Assembly: GCA_903939515.1 (NCBI GenBank)
Contig: CAJAHH010000010.1
Location: 124,001 to 188,000, forward strand
DNA: 64,000 nt
Direction: 5' to 3'
Source: an uncultured Verrucomicrobiota bacterium
Lineage (GTDB): Bacteria; Verrucomicrobiota; Verrucomicrobiia; Limisphaerales; UBA9464
The notes beneath the pieces were generated by a model. The model did not search any database and was not told the DNA's origin. It saw nothing but the letters and a program-made list of their open reading frames with translations. Position numbers and translations under genes: made by a program. Position 1 is the first letter of the stretch, and each line of letters begins with the position of its first letter. Shown here one piece after another: positions 56,001 to 63,428 of the stretch.

Positions 56001-56760
56001 CGTCATTATCCGCCCAACGCACCGGATCCAACGTGTAACTCGCGCCCGTGGCATTGGGAATGAGGTTACCGCCCCGCTTCCAGAACACGTCGGCCCCACC
56101 GGGGTTGTCGTACGCCACGGTGAAGGTGGCTGAACCGCGTTCATCGACCGTCAGCGCCACGGGTTGTTGGGAAATCCGCGGTGCCTCGGGCTTTAGCCCC
56201 CAGGCGACAAAGTGGTCGAGAGGAATGGGTCCCTCGTCCACGCCATCTGGGCGCACCCATCGAACCGCCAAATTGTCCCCGCCGCCGCCTTCTTTCTGGA
56301 GGGCTTCAATGTAATAGCGAGAACCCGCAACCAAGGTGATCGGGGCGCTTTTCTGCTCGGGCAGGCTATCCCACTGGCGTGGAGGGGTCCAACCTAGGAC
56401 CCCGGCGATCCATCGGGCCTTATCCGGACCGGCGTCGGTACTCAGGAACAGTCCGGCGTAGTCATCGGCAGCGATCCAGAAGGTGTACTTGCCACTCAGT
56501 GGGGCCGTGAAGATGCCCCGCAACCGTTGTCCATAATTCTCGGCCACATCGGTGGGGGCCTCGAAAAAATCCGTGATGATGTTGGTGGACGTCGGCTTAT
56601 TGGGAAAAGCCGGGTTGTTGGTGAGCGCATCGAGGGTGACACCCGGAATGTCGCTGAACACCTCCCTCAAGAGGGTGCCGCCGCGAACTGGCAGCCAGCC
56701 CAGAATAGCCATCAACACCCAGCGACCCAGCGTCGTACCCGTTCGAAACTTCCAGTTCAT
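47071..56760 (-). CDS. Giant PA14/lamin-tail/CotH/cadherin-like surface protein
   Basis: A single 3229-residue frame starting MNWKFRTGTTLGRWVLMAILGWLPVRGG (signal peptide). Rough order: PA14-like domain (30-190), Ig-like domain (197-280), Big_5-like domain with APEVRRVYNVGL (282-377), a DUF1349-like lectin-type domain (about 390-560), three lamin-tail domains (from about 582, 747 and 877), and a CotH-type domain (about 1333-1633; GGRWRILPWDMDWVLG). Three more lamin-tail domains follow (from about 1797), then four cadherin-like/He_PIG repeats (about 2283-2653), two lamin-tail domains with a jelly-roll between them, and a C-terminal block ending SRFYRVVDITPP. It is probably surface-exposed or released. 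Function is unknown; adhesion or polysaccharide binding is likely. Confidence 0.88.
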   Translation of the reverse strand: MNWKFRTGTTLGRWVLMAILGWLPVRGGTLLREVFSDIPGVTLDALTNNPAFPNKPTSTNIITDFFEAPTDVAENYGQRLRGIFTAPLSGKYTFWIAADDYAGLFLSTDAGPDKARWIAGVLGWTPPRQWDSLPEQKSAPITLVAGSRYYIEALQKEGGGGDNLAVRWVRPDGVDEGPIPLDHFVAWGLKPEAPRISQQPVALTVDERGSATFTVAYDNPGGADVFWKRGGNLIPNATGASYTLDPVRWADNDASFQAFLTNALGSTQSVAVTLTVTPDTVAPEVRRVYNVGLTNVIIEFSEAVTIPAGAVSDAFRIDGGVSVQSAALGTNPTLLVLEVSGLVESTRYRLTLNGIRDQSARANALISNTEREFFTTELFPVNLGGNDARATLVQWVSRGGFDVSARGGDISGTTDSAGFAAQSLTGNFDLRVRVDGLTVTDPYMTAGLVIRSSADANATFAGAFAGSPSVGCFFRNRPSSGANAPMTAPRGGYPVNYPQTWLRLRRAGTSLAGFGSFDGTNWTALGSASISMPNTVQVGLTVGGRDTNAVALVRFRDYGSVSEANEVTYLPQREGLGLSSRRTRIVFSEIQYHPQTLPGSPGLEFVELYNAGDVFEDLSRWKIEGTVRFQFPEGFRLGAGQFVVVAKDPAALMERHGIRDVLGPYSGSFNESGGPLELRDEMGAQKLATDFGTRDPWPAAADGSGHSLVLANPSYGEADPRAWTISAVRGGNPGQMDVQPPLDPASKVVMNEVLAHTDLPQLDTVELYNGSTQPADVSGCVLTDDVRTNRFRIPAGTVLAPGGFLVLDEKVLGFRLSAAGESVWLMSSNGVRVLDVVRFGAQENGVASGRTPDGALGWRRLESFTPGKANAPRRVEDVVLNEIMYHPISDDDADEFVEVHNRSSQPVDLAGWRLEQGVSYTFPAGASIPGGGYVVVGRNVERLRANHTQLTAANSFGNWSGSLRNSGERLSLSKPDEILSTNSVGQVSSDTIHIEVSTVDYRDAGRWGQWSGGGGSSMELVDPRADPLRASSWADSDETAKGEWQQFTLTDTLRFSTQPASRLQLGMLGAGECLLDQLEVLNAAGTLIVTNGGFEVGSGTAANGWSFLGHHRRSRIESTGAFDGSRVLHVIAPGDLDAGRNCIRAPISGGLNDGARMTLRVRARWQAGWPEVLFRTRGGGFEMTARLQVPRNLGTPGLPNSRKVNNAGPSIDLVRHTPAVPAAGLPVVVTARVSDPDGLSSVSLRFRTVETAAFSSVAMRDDGAGGDALAGDGIWSGTLNGRGSGELVQFIVEAFDNATSTASSIFPSGTVYAGLPAVSGANIRWGDSVPTGTFNHVHAWLTASQNTWLSNGQDSSLVGGLDNTFRDCTLVHGNLRVIYNAGIRRKGSPFTGQADYALTVPGDDLLLGTRDRVYGLTGNGGEEETRMRNQIANWIARKMGVPYLNTAYMRFYRNGSAFGSVCEDLEQPSNEYAESWYPDGGSGDLRKVAFAFEFDDSGGFAPTGADLGVYRNPNGQYNLSRYRYNWQGRPTGTTANDFTNFFAMVTAANDRTANFVPNLLNIADINQWMRSFALDGCLGNWDTWGTGNSQNKYIYFQPGGRWRILPWDMDWVLGVGDPTNRRLFGGNDGAVNVMFDTPIFQRMAWRAYQEAVSGPLTAAQYQPQFTARSAALSFNGVTGISSPTIIGSYLNGRRTYLNTQITASDAKAFTITSSGGNNFTSTTPVAVIDGTAPFATAAIEVNGTPMPLEWTSPQVFRIRVPLVGVTNVLNLVAVRADGTPLPGMTKTVTVRYNGVIQQVVDYVGINEIHYNPLEPGASFVEIFNRSLSTSFDLSGSRLNGVGYTFPEGSVIPPATYWVLVRDRTAFVLAYGTGVRVFDEFAGSLDNGGERLSLVRGSATNEVVLSEVRYDNSLPWPSLADGLGSSLQRIDASQSSWRVGNWMTAETNAVNRVTPGKINASSGGLVSIPPVWINEVLPANIKGPRDNAGDADPYVEIYNTGASALDLGGLYLTDNWTNRLKWSFPVGSMVPAGGFLTIWCDGEEGESVSGVIHSSFRLSPTNGVVALVRDEGGASGTTVLDYLTWRSLPADRSLGLVPDGVARSAQSLFYPTPGATNDASFPDFRVVINEVMAQNTRTVQDPVDGDYDDWIELYNGGTNTVDLSGFYLTDRLTNSVSSMFRIPTGYPIPAGGFLRIWADNETGQNKSGTPDLHVNFSLSREGEQVGLFDPRGVLVDEITFGAQTNDVSLGRFPDGGPVPLSSMEVPTPGLPNVLAGGNRPPVFIPMNPMSSQEQVSIAFIVNAVDPDAGQTVTYALGADAPPGAVIDSTTGRFQWLPSESDGPGVYSFLVRALDNGSPIRTSLLRVQINVTEVNLVPNPPTEVTLEAKEGVELLTQLEATDPDRPAQLLTFEAEGILPAGLTLSSKGQITWTPDESLGGTIQTVAYRIRDDGVPSRSVSGVLRIRVLEINNPPIFDWVTSQKLVEGTPWSLALKASDPEGLPVRFQIDGPAPDGFVLNPQTGAVHWTPTEAQGPASVVVLVRAVDGSSDALSVVRELLLEVAELNQPPVLAPIAPLTVDEGRSVSVVVSATDPDQPAQNLRFSIEPGAPAGVTIDPISGLFQWTPDDDAGASIQTISVRVTDDGPGNLSDTQRFEITVRPRFQVVFSEILRRSSPVGAEFIELFNRSSKTAWDLSGLRLSGSNLSFAFPSGSTMAPGARALVVRSPTGMSNVFGVIPRILGEWTGSLGAVADSLRLVQPTTGGTPETVLDRVDYDGVAPWPSGTLGTNQSLQLIDARQDRNRAGNWTVATTFQGSRTVLGFTDTWKYFQDGAPAGGTNWVTPAFNEAAWPSGGGLLYVESAALATNKTTALTLGQSAYYFRRKVTIPALTAGVSVRFRVMLDDGYVLWVNGRKAHFLGMDDVVVTHETFANRTVGDAAIEGPFTLPSEFLVPGENTFAVEVHQANLSSSDIVFGLEMTLEGGVSLSATPGAANTVSAVLPEFPTLRINEVLPRNGLGLRDLSGTAEPWLELINTGDAPVSLEGLFLTDMLAGSIPWGFPPATSIPPGGFRVVFVDGDTLQNTTTEWHTSFRLPSTAGAPFQILLGRTVGVGPQAVDVFRGTVDAANDRSWALQIDGDPATGSLGTPTPGAANRGVSAPRLELSGFLADGTLELVLRGSLGRRYRLERGGVLGTWSPIQEVSVSADSTVLSDPGSEGSASRFYRVVDITPP

Positions 56761-57021
56761 AATTTGATACCAAAATTGCAGCCGAACACCCGTTCTGAGC
56801 CCTGTGATAAACAACGATTGAACAGGGCTTGGCGGGAACGATTCCGTTGGATCGTTCCGGCTGAGCACGGAATTAGCAGCTTCCGTGCAAATTCAATCCC
56901 GCGGTGACGAATGCGTAACATCCACCACAGTTGGAGTCACTCCTGGAACAGTGATGATCGCCGGTCCGTTCCATCCGGTGGATTTCCCAACAAAACCCAG
57001 GGCGGGACCTATCTCTCTGAC

Positions 57022-58299
57022 TCAATCTCTCCAGAAAAAGGATTCCTCCCCAACCCGGTAACGGACGGCCATCTCCGGGGTCTCGACGGGTTGGCCCCGA
57101 TGCAAGGATTCTACCCCCGCCAAGGTCATTCCTGAGGTGAGCAAGGTGCGCTCCAGCGGATACGGTTGGCGGCGTTCCACGACCATCCGTTCGATGTGGC
57201 GAATTTGCGGATTAAAGAAGTCGGCCGTGGACGACCCGTGAGTGGGCATCGGCAAGTACATCTGGCACGAGGTGATTTGCCCTGTCTTGGCATTCAAACC
57301 CGCATAGTTGAAGTCACGGATGGTGAGCATCGCCAAGGTGGTCCGGAAGCCATCGCGGTGATCAATGAAGTAGCCCCAGGCCTCTGGGAAGACTTCCCGA
57401 GCCCAGTCCAGACTCACCGGGGCTGAAGGATAGCCGTCGCGGACCGGCAGGTTGTGGCTGCGAACCAACGCTGCCTCCAAGAGACGCCGAGTGGAATCCC
57501 TGCGACTCAACGCCTCCCAAAAGGCCCGTCCCCGGAGCCCGTGGACTCGACGAATCCCCACTTCGCCGCCCTTGCGCCGCTCCGACATGCATTGCGCGGT
57601 CTCCAAGCCATGGATGTCGTAGCTATCGGCCCCTCCGTAGGCGGCAACAAGGCTTTCCGACAGCGGAGTGCCCAAGGGCATTTCCGTGGGCGGCATTCGT
57701 TTGGTGACCGGCAGCGAAGAACCCGCCTGAAACGGGAACTTAAGGCGGCGGGCGTCCTCCACCATTTCTACGCATTCACGCCAATTGGTAGAGAGGTGCT
57801 TGTCGTTGAACACGGGCACGCTGCGACCCGAAGTTTCAAACACCCGGACCACCTCCTTGAAGAACCGGTAGCGAGGATAGAGCGTCTGACCCAGGTCGGT
57901 TTTGGGATACTGACCGTGCTCGCCGATGATCACCACGCCATCGACGGCCAACCGACCGGTCCCCAGCGTCAACGCCTCGGCGATGCTCGAAAAGATGGGA
58001 ACGCCATGACGGGCCGCCGTCCCCCGGGCCAGATCCTTTTCCGGGAACTGGTCGACGTACAACGACACCAAATCCACCTCCGGTTTCCGCCAACCTCCCT
58101 CCCAGACATAGCCCAAGAGAAGCCGATCGATGAAATGCTGGGCATGGGAGTGCAAGCGAACCTCCGTTGCAATCAAGGCGATCTTCTTTCGGGCAGGTCT
58201 CGCACTCTTCGAGGCCCAGACCGCGGGTGCCAGGACGGTCGTTCCGGCGACGGTACCGGCGGTGGCGAGGAACTGTCTGCGGGAGAGGGCCGTGTTCAT
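57022..58299 (-). CDS. Tat-exported protein of unknown function
   Basis: A 425-residue protein with a Tat signal (MNTALSRRQFLATAGTVAGTTVLAP). The mature part begins KKIALIATEVRLHSHAQHFIDRLLLGY and has VDGVVIIGEHGQYP and VPVFNDKHLSTNW, giving a Rossmann-like alternating pattern, but I find no dinucleotide-binding glycine motif. A family of such proteins is encoded in Planctomycetes and Verrucomicrobia; no enzyme activity is known to me. Its start overlaps the MFS gene stop by four bases (ATGA), so it is translationally coupled to the transporter and the creatininase-family gene. The three likely act on one small molecule. Confidence 0.72.
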   Translation of the reverse strand: MNTALSRRQFLATAGTVAGTTVLAPAVWASKSARPARKKIALIATEVRLHSHAQHFIDRLLLGYVWEGGWRKPEVDLVSLYVDQFPEKDLARGTAARHGVPIFSSIAEALTLGTGRLAVDGVVIIGEHGQYPKTDLGQTLYPRYRFFKEVVRVFETSGRSVPVFNDKHLSTNWRECVEMVEDARRLKFPFQAGSSLPVTKRMPPTEMPLGTPLSESLVAAYGGADSYDIHGLETAQCMSERRKGGEVGIRRVHGLRGRAFWEALSRRDSTRRLLEAALVRSHNLPVRDGYPSAPVSLDWAREVFPEAWGYFIDHRDGFRTTLAMLTIRDFNYAGLNAKTGQITSCQMYLPMPTHGSSTADFFNPQIRHIERMVVERRQPYPLERTLLTSGMTLAGVESLHRGQPVETPEMAVRYRVGEESFFWRD

Positions 58300-59555
58300 G
58301 GGAGGGTTCGTGTCTTGAGTCGGTGGAGGTACCAGAGCGGAGGTAGAGCAAGAATGGGCAGGAGCCCGGCTGCCACCAGACCCGGATCCATCGTTCCCAG
58401 GCGGTCAGCAGATATTCCGAAAAGCATTTGGGCTTGGGCCGGAAGGATCCAGGCCGCGACGCCTGCAGCTCCGGTGACCTTACCTTGATGATGCTCGGAA
58501 AGATCCTGGGTGAAGGTGTGGTAGAGCGGAAACACCCCGAGCGCTCCCGCGGCGATGGCCAACAACACGACCATAAGCCAAGGCCCTCGCCCCAACCAAG
58601 GCACCGCAACGGTCCCGCAGCACAAGAGGGCGCAGGCGGCAAACACGAGGAACCGAGCTCCCGAGGGTGTCCGACCTCGACGGGCCAGGGCCACCGCAAG
58701 AGCACCGGCCGCCAGGCACCCCACATCGGCCGCCGCGAAGAACGCTGAGTTGAAGTGAAGGGCTTCGGTCTCAGAATAGCCCCTACCCTTCTGCAAGAAC
58801 ATCGGCAACCAAGCCCGCAGCACTTGCCAGGTCGTGTTGATGCAGGCCACCACCCCGATGATCGCCAACATCCGACCGCTGAAGAGCACTTTCAGAAAAG
58901 GCGTGGCCGAGGATCCTGATGCCTCAAATGATTCTGCCCCGGAACGTAAATCACCGGAACGCACCAAGGCCAACCAGGGGATGAGCCACAGCAACCCGAC
59001 CGCACCCAACAAGAAAAACGGAGGACGCCAGGCACCCGTACCGTCGGCAGATCCAACTCCGAGCAACAACGGCAATACCAAGGGGGTGAGGATCGCCCCC
59101 ACAGTCGCGCCACTCTGGAGCAGGCCATTGCCCAGCGAGCGCTGTCGCTCATCGAGCAGCGAACGGGTGATACGCACCGCACAGGGCCAATGCCCGGCCT
59201 CGAAAAAACCGAGCAGACCGCGAAAAATCAGGAGGTCCTGATGATTTTGAGCCCAACCCGTGCTCATCCCGACCAGCGACCAGAGCGCCAGCACGGCGGC
59301 ATAAACGCGGTGCACCGCAAAGCGATCGGCCATCCACCCGAAAACCAAAGATCCCGCGGCGAAGGAATAACCAAAGACCGCCTCGACCTGACCATACTGG
59401 GTCTTGGTCATGCCAAACTCCTGAGTAATCCGCACCGACAGCCCGGACAAGGTCTGCCGGTCCATGTAGTTGATCGCCGAGGCCAGCAACAACATCCCGC
59501 ACACCGACCACTTCCAGACGGCACCGCGCGAACCCGATGGAGGAAGGGCGGTCAT
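58296..59555 (-). CDS. MFS transporter, ACS/hexuronate-like
   Basis: A 419-residue major facilitator with about 12 predicted membrane segments. The N-terminal INYMDRQTLSGLSVRITQEFGMT and GWMADRFAVHRVY (loop 2-3 signature) place it in the anion:cation symporter branch near ExuT hexuronate and GudP glucarate transporters. The substrate is probably an organic acid, but cannot be fixed from sequence. It begins six bases after the stop of the creatininase-family gene and ends overlapping the Tat protein gene, so the three genes form one operon. Confidence 0.93.
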   Translation of the reverse strand: MTALPPSGSRGAVWKWSVCGMLLLASAINYMDRQTLSGLSVRITQEFGMTKTQYGQVEAVFGYSFAAGSLVFGWMADRFAVHRVYAAVLALWSLVGMSTGWAQNHQDLLIFRGLLGFFEAGHWPCAVRITRSLLDERQRSLGNGLLQSGATVGAILTPLVLPLLLGVGSADGTGAWRPPFFLLGAVGLLWLIPWLALVRSGDLRSGAESFEASGSSATPFLKVLFSGRMLAIIGVVACINTTWQVLRAWLPMFLQKGRGYSETEALHFNSAFFAAADVGCLAAGALAVALARRGRTPSGARFLVFAACALLCCGTVAVPWLGRGPWLMVVLLAIAAGALGVFPLYHTFTQDLSEHHQGKVTGAAGVAAWILPAQAQMLFGISADRLGTMDPGLVAAGLLPILALPPLWYLHRLKTRTLP

Positions 59556-59561
59556 GGCACC

Positions 59562-60329
59562 TTAGGCTTCCGACCAGGAGACTCCGTCCCACCGGCGGAC
59601 CCGCTCCAGCAAGCGGACCACATCGGCGGAGAACACTTCGAAGAGCACCTCACCTTTTTCCTGCGACGCAGCCGCGGGGTGACCAATGTGACCAGTGGAG
59701 GTCCGTTCGCGGGTGACCCAACCCCGATGGGCCGGATGAAACGGTGCCGTCGCATCCACCGGATCCAGCGAACCGAAGGATCCCACCTTGGCGGGATCTA
59801 ATCGCAGCATCATCGAGGTCTCCCACTCACAGGCATGTCCCATTTCCTGCTGCACCCACCCCCCGACCACGGACCGCTCGAAGGGCCTTCCACCCAGGCT
59901 CCAGTAGGTGGCCATGAGGAGCAGCAACCCCTCCGTGTCCCGGTGACGTTGGCGCAATTCAAAGACCGCCTGACGGCCCGGAACATCATTGCCTCCATGG
60001 CCATTGAGGAAGATCACCCGCTTGAATCCGTGCCTCAGCACATTCTCCGCAAGGCCCACGAGCAGGTCTAAATACGGACGAGGCGGCGCCGAAAGGGTTC
60101 CCGGAAAATCGAGGTGATGATCCGAATTCCCGAGCCAGAGCACGGGGGCAAATACCGCCTGGCTAGCAAGGGCCGCCTCGGCCCGACGTACGACCTCGCC
60201 CACAAGTTGGGTGTCAGTCAGCACGGGCAAATGCCCCCCGTGCTGCTCCAGCGCGGCGATGGGAAAAATAATCGGCGTCTCGCGCGGCAAGGCGGCCAAC
60301 TGGGGCGAAGTGAGTTCGGCGAGGTACAT
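59562..60329 (-). CDS. Creatininase-family amidohydrolase
   Basis: A 255-residue metal-dependent hydrolase. The metal-binding residues are in LEQHGGHLPVLTDTQ (Glu, His and Asp), GHGGN (His) and CEWETSMML (Glu), as in creatininase and related amide hydrolases. Known relatives cleave creatinine, mycofactocin precursor peptides and other lactams or amides. No creatinine-specific neighbour is present, so the real substrate is unknown. The gene is first in an operon with an MFS uptake protein and a Tat-exported protein, which suggests uptake and breakdown of an amide-containing small molecule. Confidence 0.92.
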   Translation of the reverse strand: MYLAELTSPQLAALPRETPIIFPIAALEQHGGHLPVLTDTQLVGEVVRRAEAALASQAVFAPVLWLGNSDHHLDFPGTLSAPPRPYLDLLVGLAENVLRHGFKRVIFLNGHGGNDVPGRQAVFELRQRHRDTEGLLLLMATYWSLGGRPFERSVVGGWVQQEMGHACEWETSMMLRLDPAKVGSFGSLDPVDATAPFHPAHRGWVTRERTSTGHIGHPAAASQEKGEVLFEVFSADVVRLLERVRRWDGVSWSEA

Positions 60330-60428
60330 GGAGAATTGAGTTCTAGGATGCAGATTCGATGCGCGGGGTCAAAGGAAGGTGACGAACCCAGGCGAGGTAA
60401 TGCAAACACGTCTCACCCGGTCCGCCGC

Positions 60429-63428
60429 TTAGGGCTCCCAACTCTTCCGGAGTTGACCGGTCTCGGTATCCCAGACGCGCACAATCCCGCGATCGTCGGT
60501 ACCCACGGCCCACCGTCCATCGCGACTCACCGAAAGGGCCTGGAGGTACTCGGGCGCAGCGGCAAGGTCTCGCAGCGTCTCACCGTCGGCCTTGAACACG
60601 CGCCCCTTGCCCGACCCGCTCACCGCCACAAACCGCAAGGCCTGACCGGCTGCCTGAAGTCCGGTCACCTCTTTACCAAAGCCATCGATATTCTTGCGAC
60701 GCTCACCCGTGCGAGGGTTCCACAACTTGACCGTGCCCTCGGCTCCGGCGGTTGCCAAGACACTGCCGTCGGCCGTCCAAGCCACCCCGATGACATGGTG
60801 GGTGTGTCCCTCCAGATTGAAGCGAGGCATGTTGGTCTTCAGCCCGGTGATCCTAGCGAATCGATCGGCCCCGCTGCTGGCCAGGCGGTCACCGCGCGGT
60901 GAGAAGGCCAATGCGGTCACCGCGTCGCTGTGCAGGCTTCCCAGATCCTGGGCCACCGAGCCGTCGGACAACTGCCACACCTTGAGTTCCCCGGACCTCG
61001 AAGGCTCACCGCCACCGGTTGCCAACAGGGTGCCATCGGGACTGAAGGCCAACGCATTCACACGGTCAGCAAAGGCGGGGGCGAGCGATGTTCCCGCCAA
61101 GGTCTGCCGAAGGAACCACGGGCGTGCAGTCTGGATGCGGCTGACGCCATCGGGGAACGCGGCCAAAAATTCGTCCTCACTCAGAGCAACCAAGGCCAGC
61201 GGAGCTCCCTGGCCCACGGCAAAGGTGCTGACGGCTCTACCAATATCGGGGTGCCACCGGGTCCACAATCCATCGGCACCCACCGTCAACAGCGCGCCTC
61301 CCGAGGGGGACACGGCAGCACTCTGGAAGGGTTGGGACTTGGATCGATTCCAATGGGTCTGAAGCGCCTGAATCCGGGCCTCCGATCGACTCACCCGCTC
61401 CTGAGCCACCGTCTTTTCAGCCTGGGTCGAGGCCACGGAAGCCGTCGTCGTTACGACGTTTTTCTCCGCAAGAACGACATCCTGCACGGTGCCTTCAGCC
61501 GCGATGCGAGCCTTGTCGAGCGTCCCCTTTAGCTCGCCTGCCTTTTTTTGAGCGGCCGCCAATTGCTCCTCAGCCTTCTTGCGACGCGGCGGCACTTCGA
61601 TTTCGGCCCGCTCCAACGCAGCCTTCCGACGGCCCAACAGCTCTGCCTTCGCGATCACATCGTCCAAGGCCTTCAACGCTAATTCAGGCGATCCCTTGGC
61701 TAGGGCGGTCGCCTGCTGCACGGAATTACTGGCCTCCTGGGATTCCGCCTGGATCTTGGTCAATTCACTGGCGGCCGCATCCCGTTCCCGGGTGGCCGTG
61801 GTAGCGAGAGCATTCTGGTCCGACCATTCCTTCTCCCGCTCGGAAAGCGTTTTTGTCGCGAGATCGCGCTTCTCACGCGCTTTGCCTAAAGCGCTCTGAG
61901 CGTTGGTCACCGCCGTTTGGGCCTCTTGAATCCAAGTTCCCGCCGCGGCCAATTCCAACTTACTCCGCCCCAACTCCGCCTCCTCCCGCGCCACATCCGC
62001 CGAAAGTCGAGGATCGCCTGCCATGCGGGCCCCATTGGTGAGGGAAAGAGTGCGGAAGATCGTCTCCGCGGAACCGTCCGCCAGAAGTGCAACCCCATTG
62101 GATCCCGACCGATCCCAAAGCAAAGACCGGACCGGAGCGGACAACCGCCGCTGAGTGGCCGAACTTTGAGTCCATTGTTGGATGACCCCATTGGAATCCG
62201 ACAACCAAAGTGCACCTCCCGTCGCGGTGTCCGCCGCTAGTATGCTTACCGCTGAAGGGATTCCGGGAGCGTCTTCGAGCACCCAGTTCCCGCTGCCTGC
62301 GCCATCATCGGTTCGTCGCAACCGCTGAGCCGCATGGGCGGAGCCATAGGTCACCCACCATTGATTTTCTCCTAGAACCCAGGCCATTCCCGTCGGTTCG
62401 ACCGGCAGTGCCATCACCTTGGAAAACGATAGCCCCGTCTTGGTTATCGAGACGTTCCACCACTCACGACCGGAGACCACTGCCAACCAGTGCCCATCGG
62501 GAGACCACCCAAGCCGAACTGTCGACAACGACGTGCTCGGCGACATCCCCTTCAGCGCCCCGGCACCCAGCACACGCGACCACGGATTAGAACGGACTTC
62601 CAAAATTCCCGAGGCCGTCACCGAGGCCACCGCAGTGCCATCCGGCGAGAACGCCGCAGCCACCCAAGACGACTTGGCAGGAATAGACACCATCGGCTCG
62701 ACCGTCACCGGACGCCGTTGCCACAAACGCACCTCGCGAAATCCGGCCGTCGCCAACCATTCATCATCAGGGCTAAAGGCCAGAGCTCCAACCACATCGC
62801 GCTGACTGGCCCCATCGAGGGAGGGATCTTGCAAGCGCCCCACCGTTTTGCCGGTGGCTACTTCCAGCAGACTCACCCGATTAGCCCGAGCCACCGCCAC
62901 CGTGCCGCCCTGCGAATCGAGGGCCACTGCAAAACTGGATTTCCAGTCCTGGGAAATCGGTTTCCACGCGGGCTCCACCACGACGGTACGGTCGGCCTTG
63001 GCTCCCTGCTCGATCCAACGCCAAAGCACCCCCAACTCTTCGGGCGTCAAATTCCGGGCATTGGATTTGTTGCCCGCCGGCGGCATGACCAAGTCTTCAA
63101 CCTGATGGGCTGCGGACTTGAGAACGAGACTGTCGGCGGGTTTTCCGGCCACTGCGCCCGGCCCGGTTTCGCCTCCGCGCAAGAGGGAGGCCGGAGTCTC
63201 CAAATTTAGCCCAGCCTTCGCTCGGGTCTGATTATGGCACGGAAGGCAGTTGGCCTGGAACATCGGGAGGATGTCCTTCTGAAAGCCAACCGCGGCATTC
63301 GTATCACCGAGCGTGTTGCGTATGGGGATCGGACTGACGGCAGCTGCAACCGAATGAATCCCGGCCATCCCGATAGTGATGGCCCAGGCGGTCCACCATC
63401 CACACCGACGTCTGTTCACGGACTTCAC
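60429..63428 (-). CDS. PSCyt1-type cytochrome with WD40 propeller and coiled coil
   Basis: A 999-residue exported protein beginning at GTG 63428. A signal peptide (about 1-30) precedes a planctomycete cytochrome c-type domain: ILPMFQANCLPCHNQTRAKAGLNLETP with Cys61-x-x-Cys64-His65, then VMPPAGNKSNARNLTPEELGVLWRWIEQG. WD40-type repeats follow (about 155-450 and 700-999; LAFSPDGTLLATGGGEPS, LWNPRTGERRK). Between them a long Ala/Glu/Lys-rich coiled coil (about 475-680) interrupts the propeller. Known relatives combine heme and WD40 parts, but function is unknown. It starts in a GTGA overlap with the stop of the upstream partial gene, so the two are coupled. Confidence 0.88.
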   Translation of the reverse strand: MKSVNRRRCGWWTAWAITIGMAGIHSVAAAVSPIPIRNTLGDTNAAVGFQKDILPMFQANCLPCHNQTRAKAGLNLETPASLLRGGETGPGAVAGKPADSLVLKSAAHQVEDLVMPPAGNKSNARNLTPEELGVLWRWIEQGAKADRTVVVEPAWKPISQDWKSSFAVALDSQGGTVAVARANRVSLLEVATGKTVGRLQDPSLDGASQRDVVGALAFSPDDEWLATAGFREVRLWQRRPVTVEPMVSIPAKSSWVAAAFSPDGTAVASVTASGILEVRSNPWSRVLGAGALKGMSPSTSLSTVRLGWSPDGHWLAVVSGREWWNVSITKTGLSFSKVMALPVEPTGMAWVLGENQWWVTYGSAHAAQRLRRTDDGAGSGNWVLEDAPGIPSAVSILAADTATGGALWLSDSNGVIQQWTQSSATQRRLSAPVRSLLWDRSGSNGVALLADGSAETIFRTLSLTNGARMAGDPRLSADVAREEAELGRSKLELAAAGTWIQEAQTAVTNAQSALGKAREKRDLATKTLSEREKEWSDQNALATTATRERDAAASELTKIQAESQEASNSVQQATALAKGSPELALKALDDVIAKAELLGRRKAALERAEIEVPPRRKKAEEQLAAAQKKAGELKGTLDKARIAAEGTVQDVVLAEKNVVTTTASVASTQAEKTVAQERVSRSEARIQALQTHWNRSKSQPFQSAAVSPSGGALLTVGADGLWTRWHPDIGRAVSTFAVGQGAPLALVALSEDEFLAAFPDGVSRIQTARPWFLRQTLAGTSLAPAFADRVNALAFSPDGTLLATGGGEPSRSGELKVWQLSDGSVAQDLGSLHSDAVTALAFSPRGDRLASSGADRFARITGLKTNMPRFNLEGHTHHVIGVAWTADGSVLATAGAEGTVKLWNPRTGERRKNIDGFGKEVTGLQAAGQALRFVAVSGSGKGRVFKADGETLRDLAAAPEYLQALSVSRDGRWAVGTDDRGIVRVWDTETGQLRKSWEP

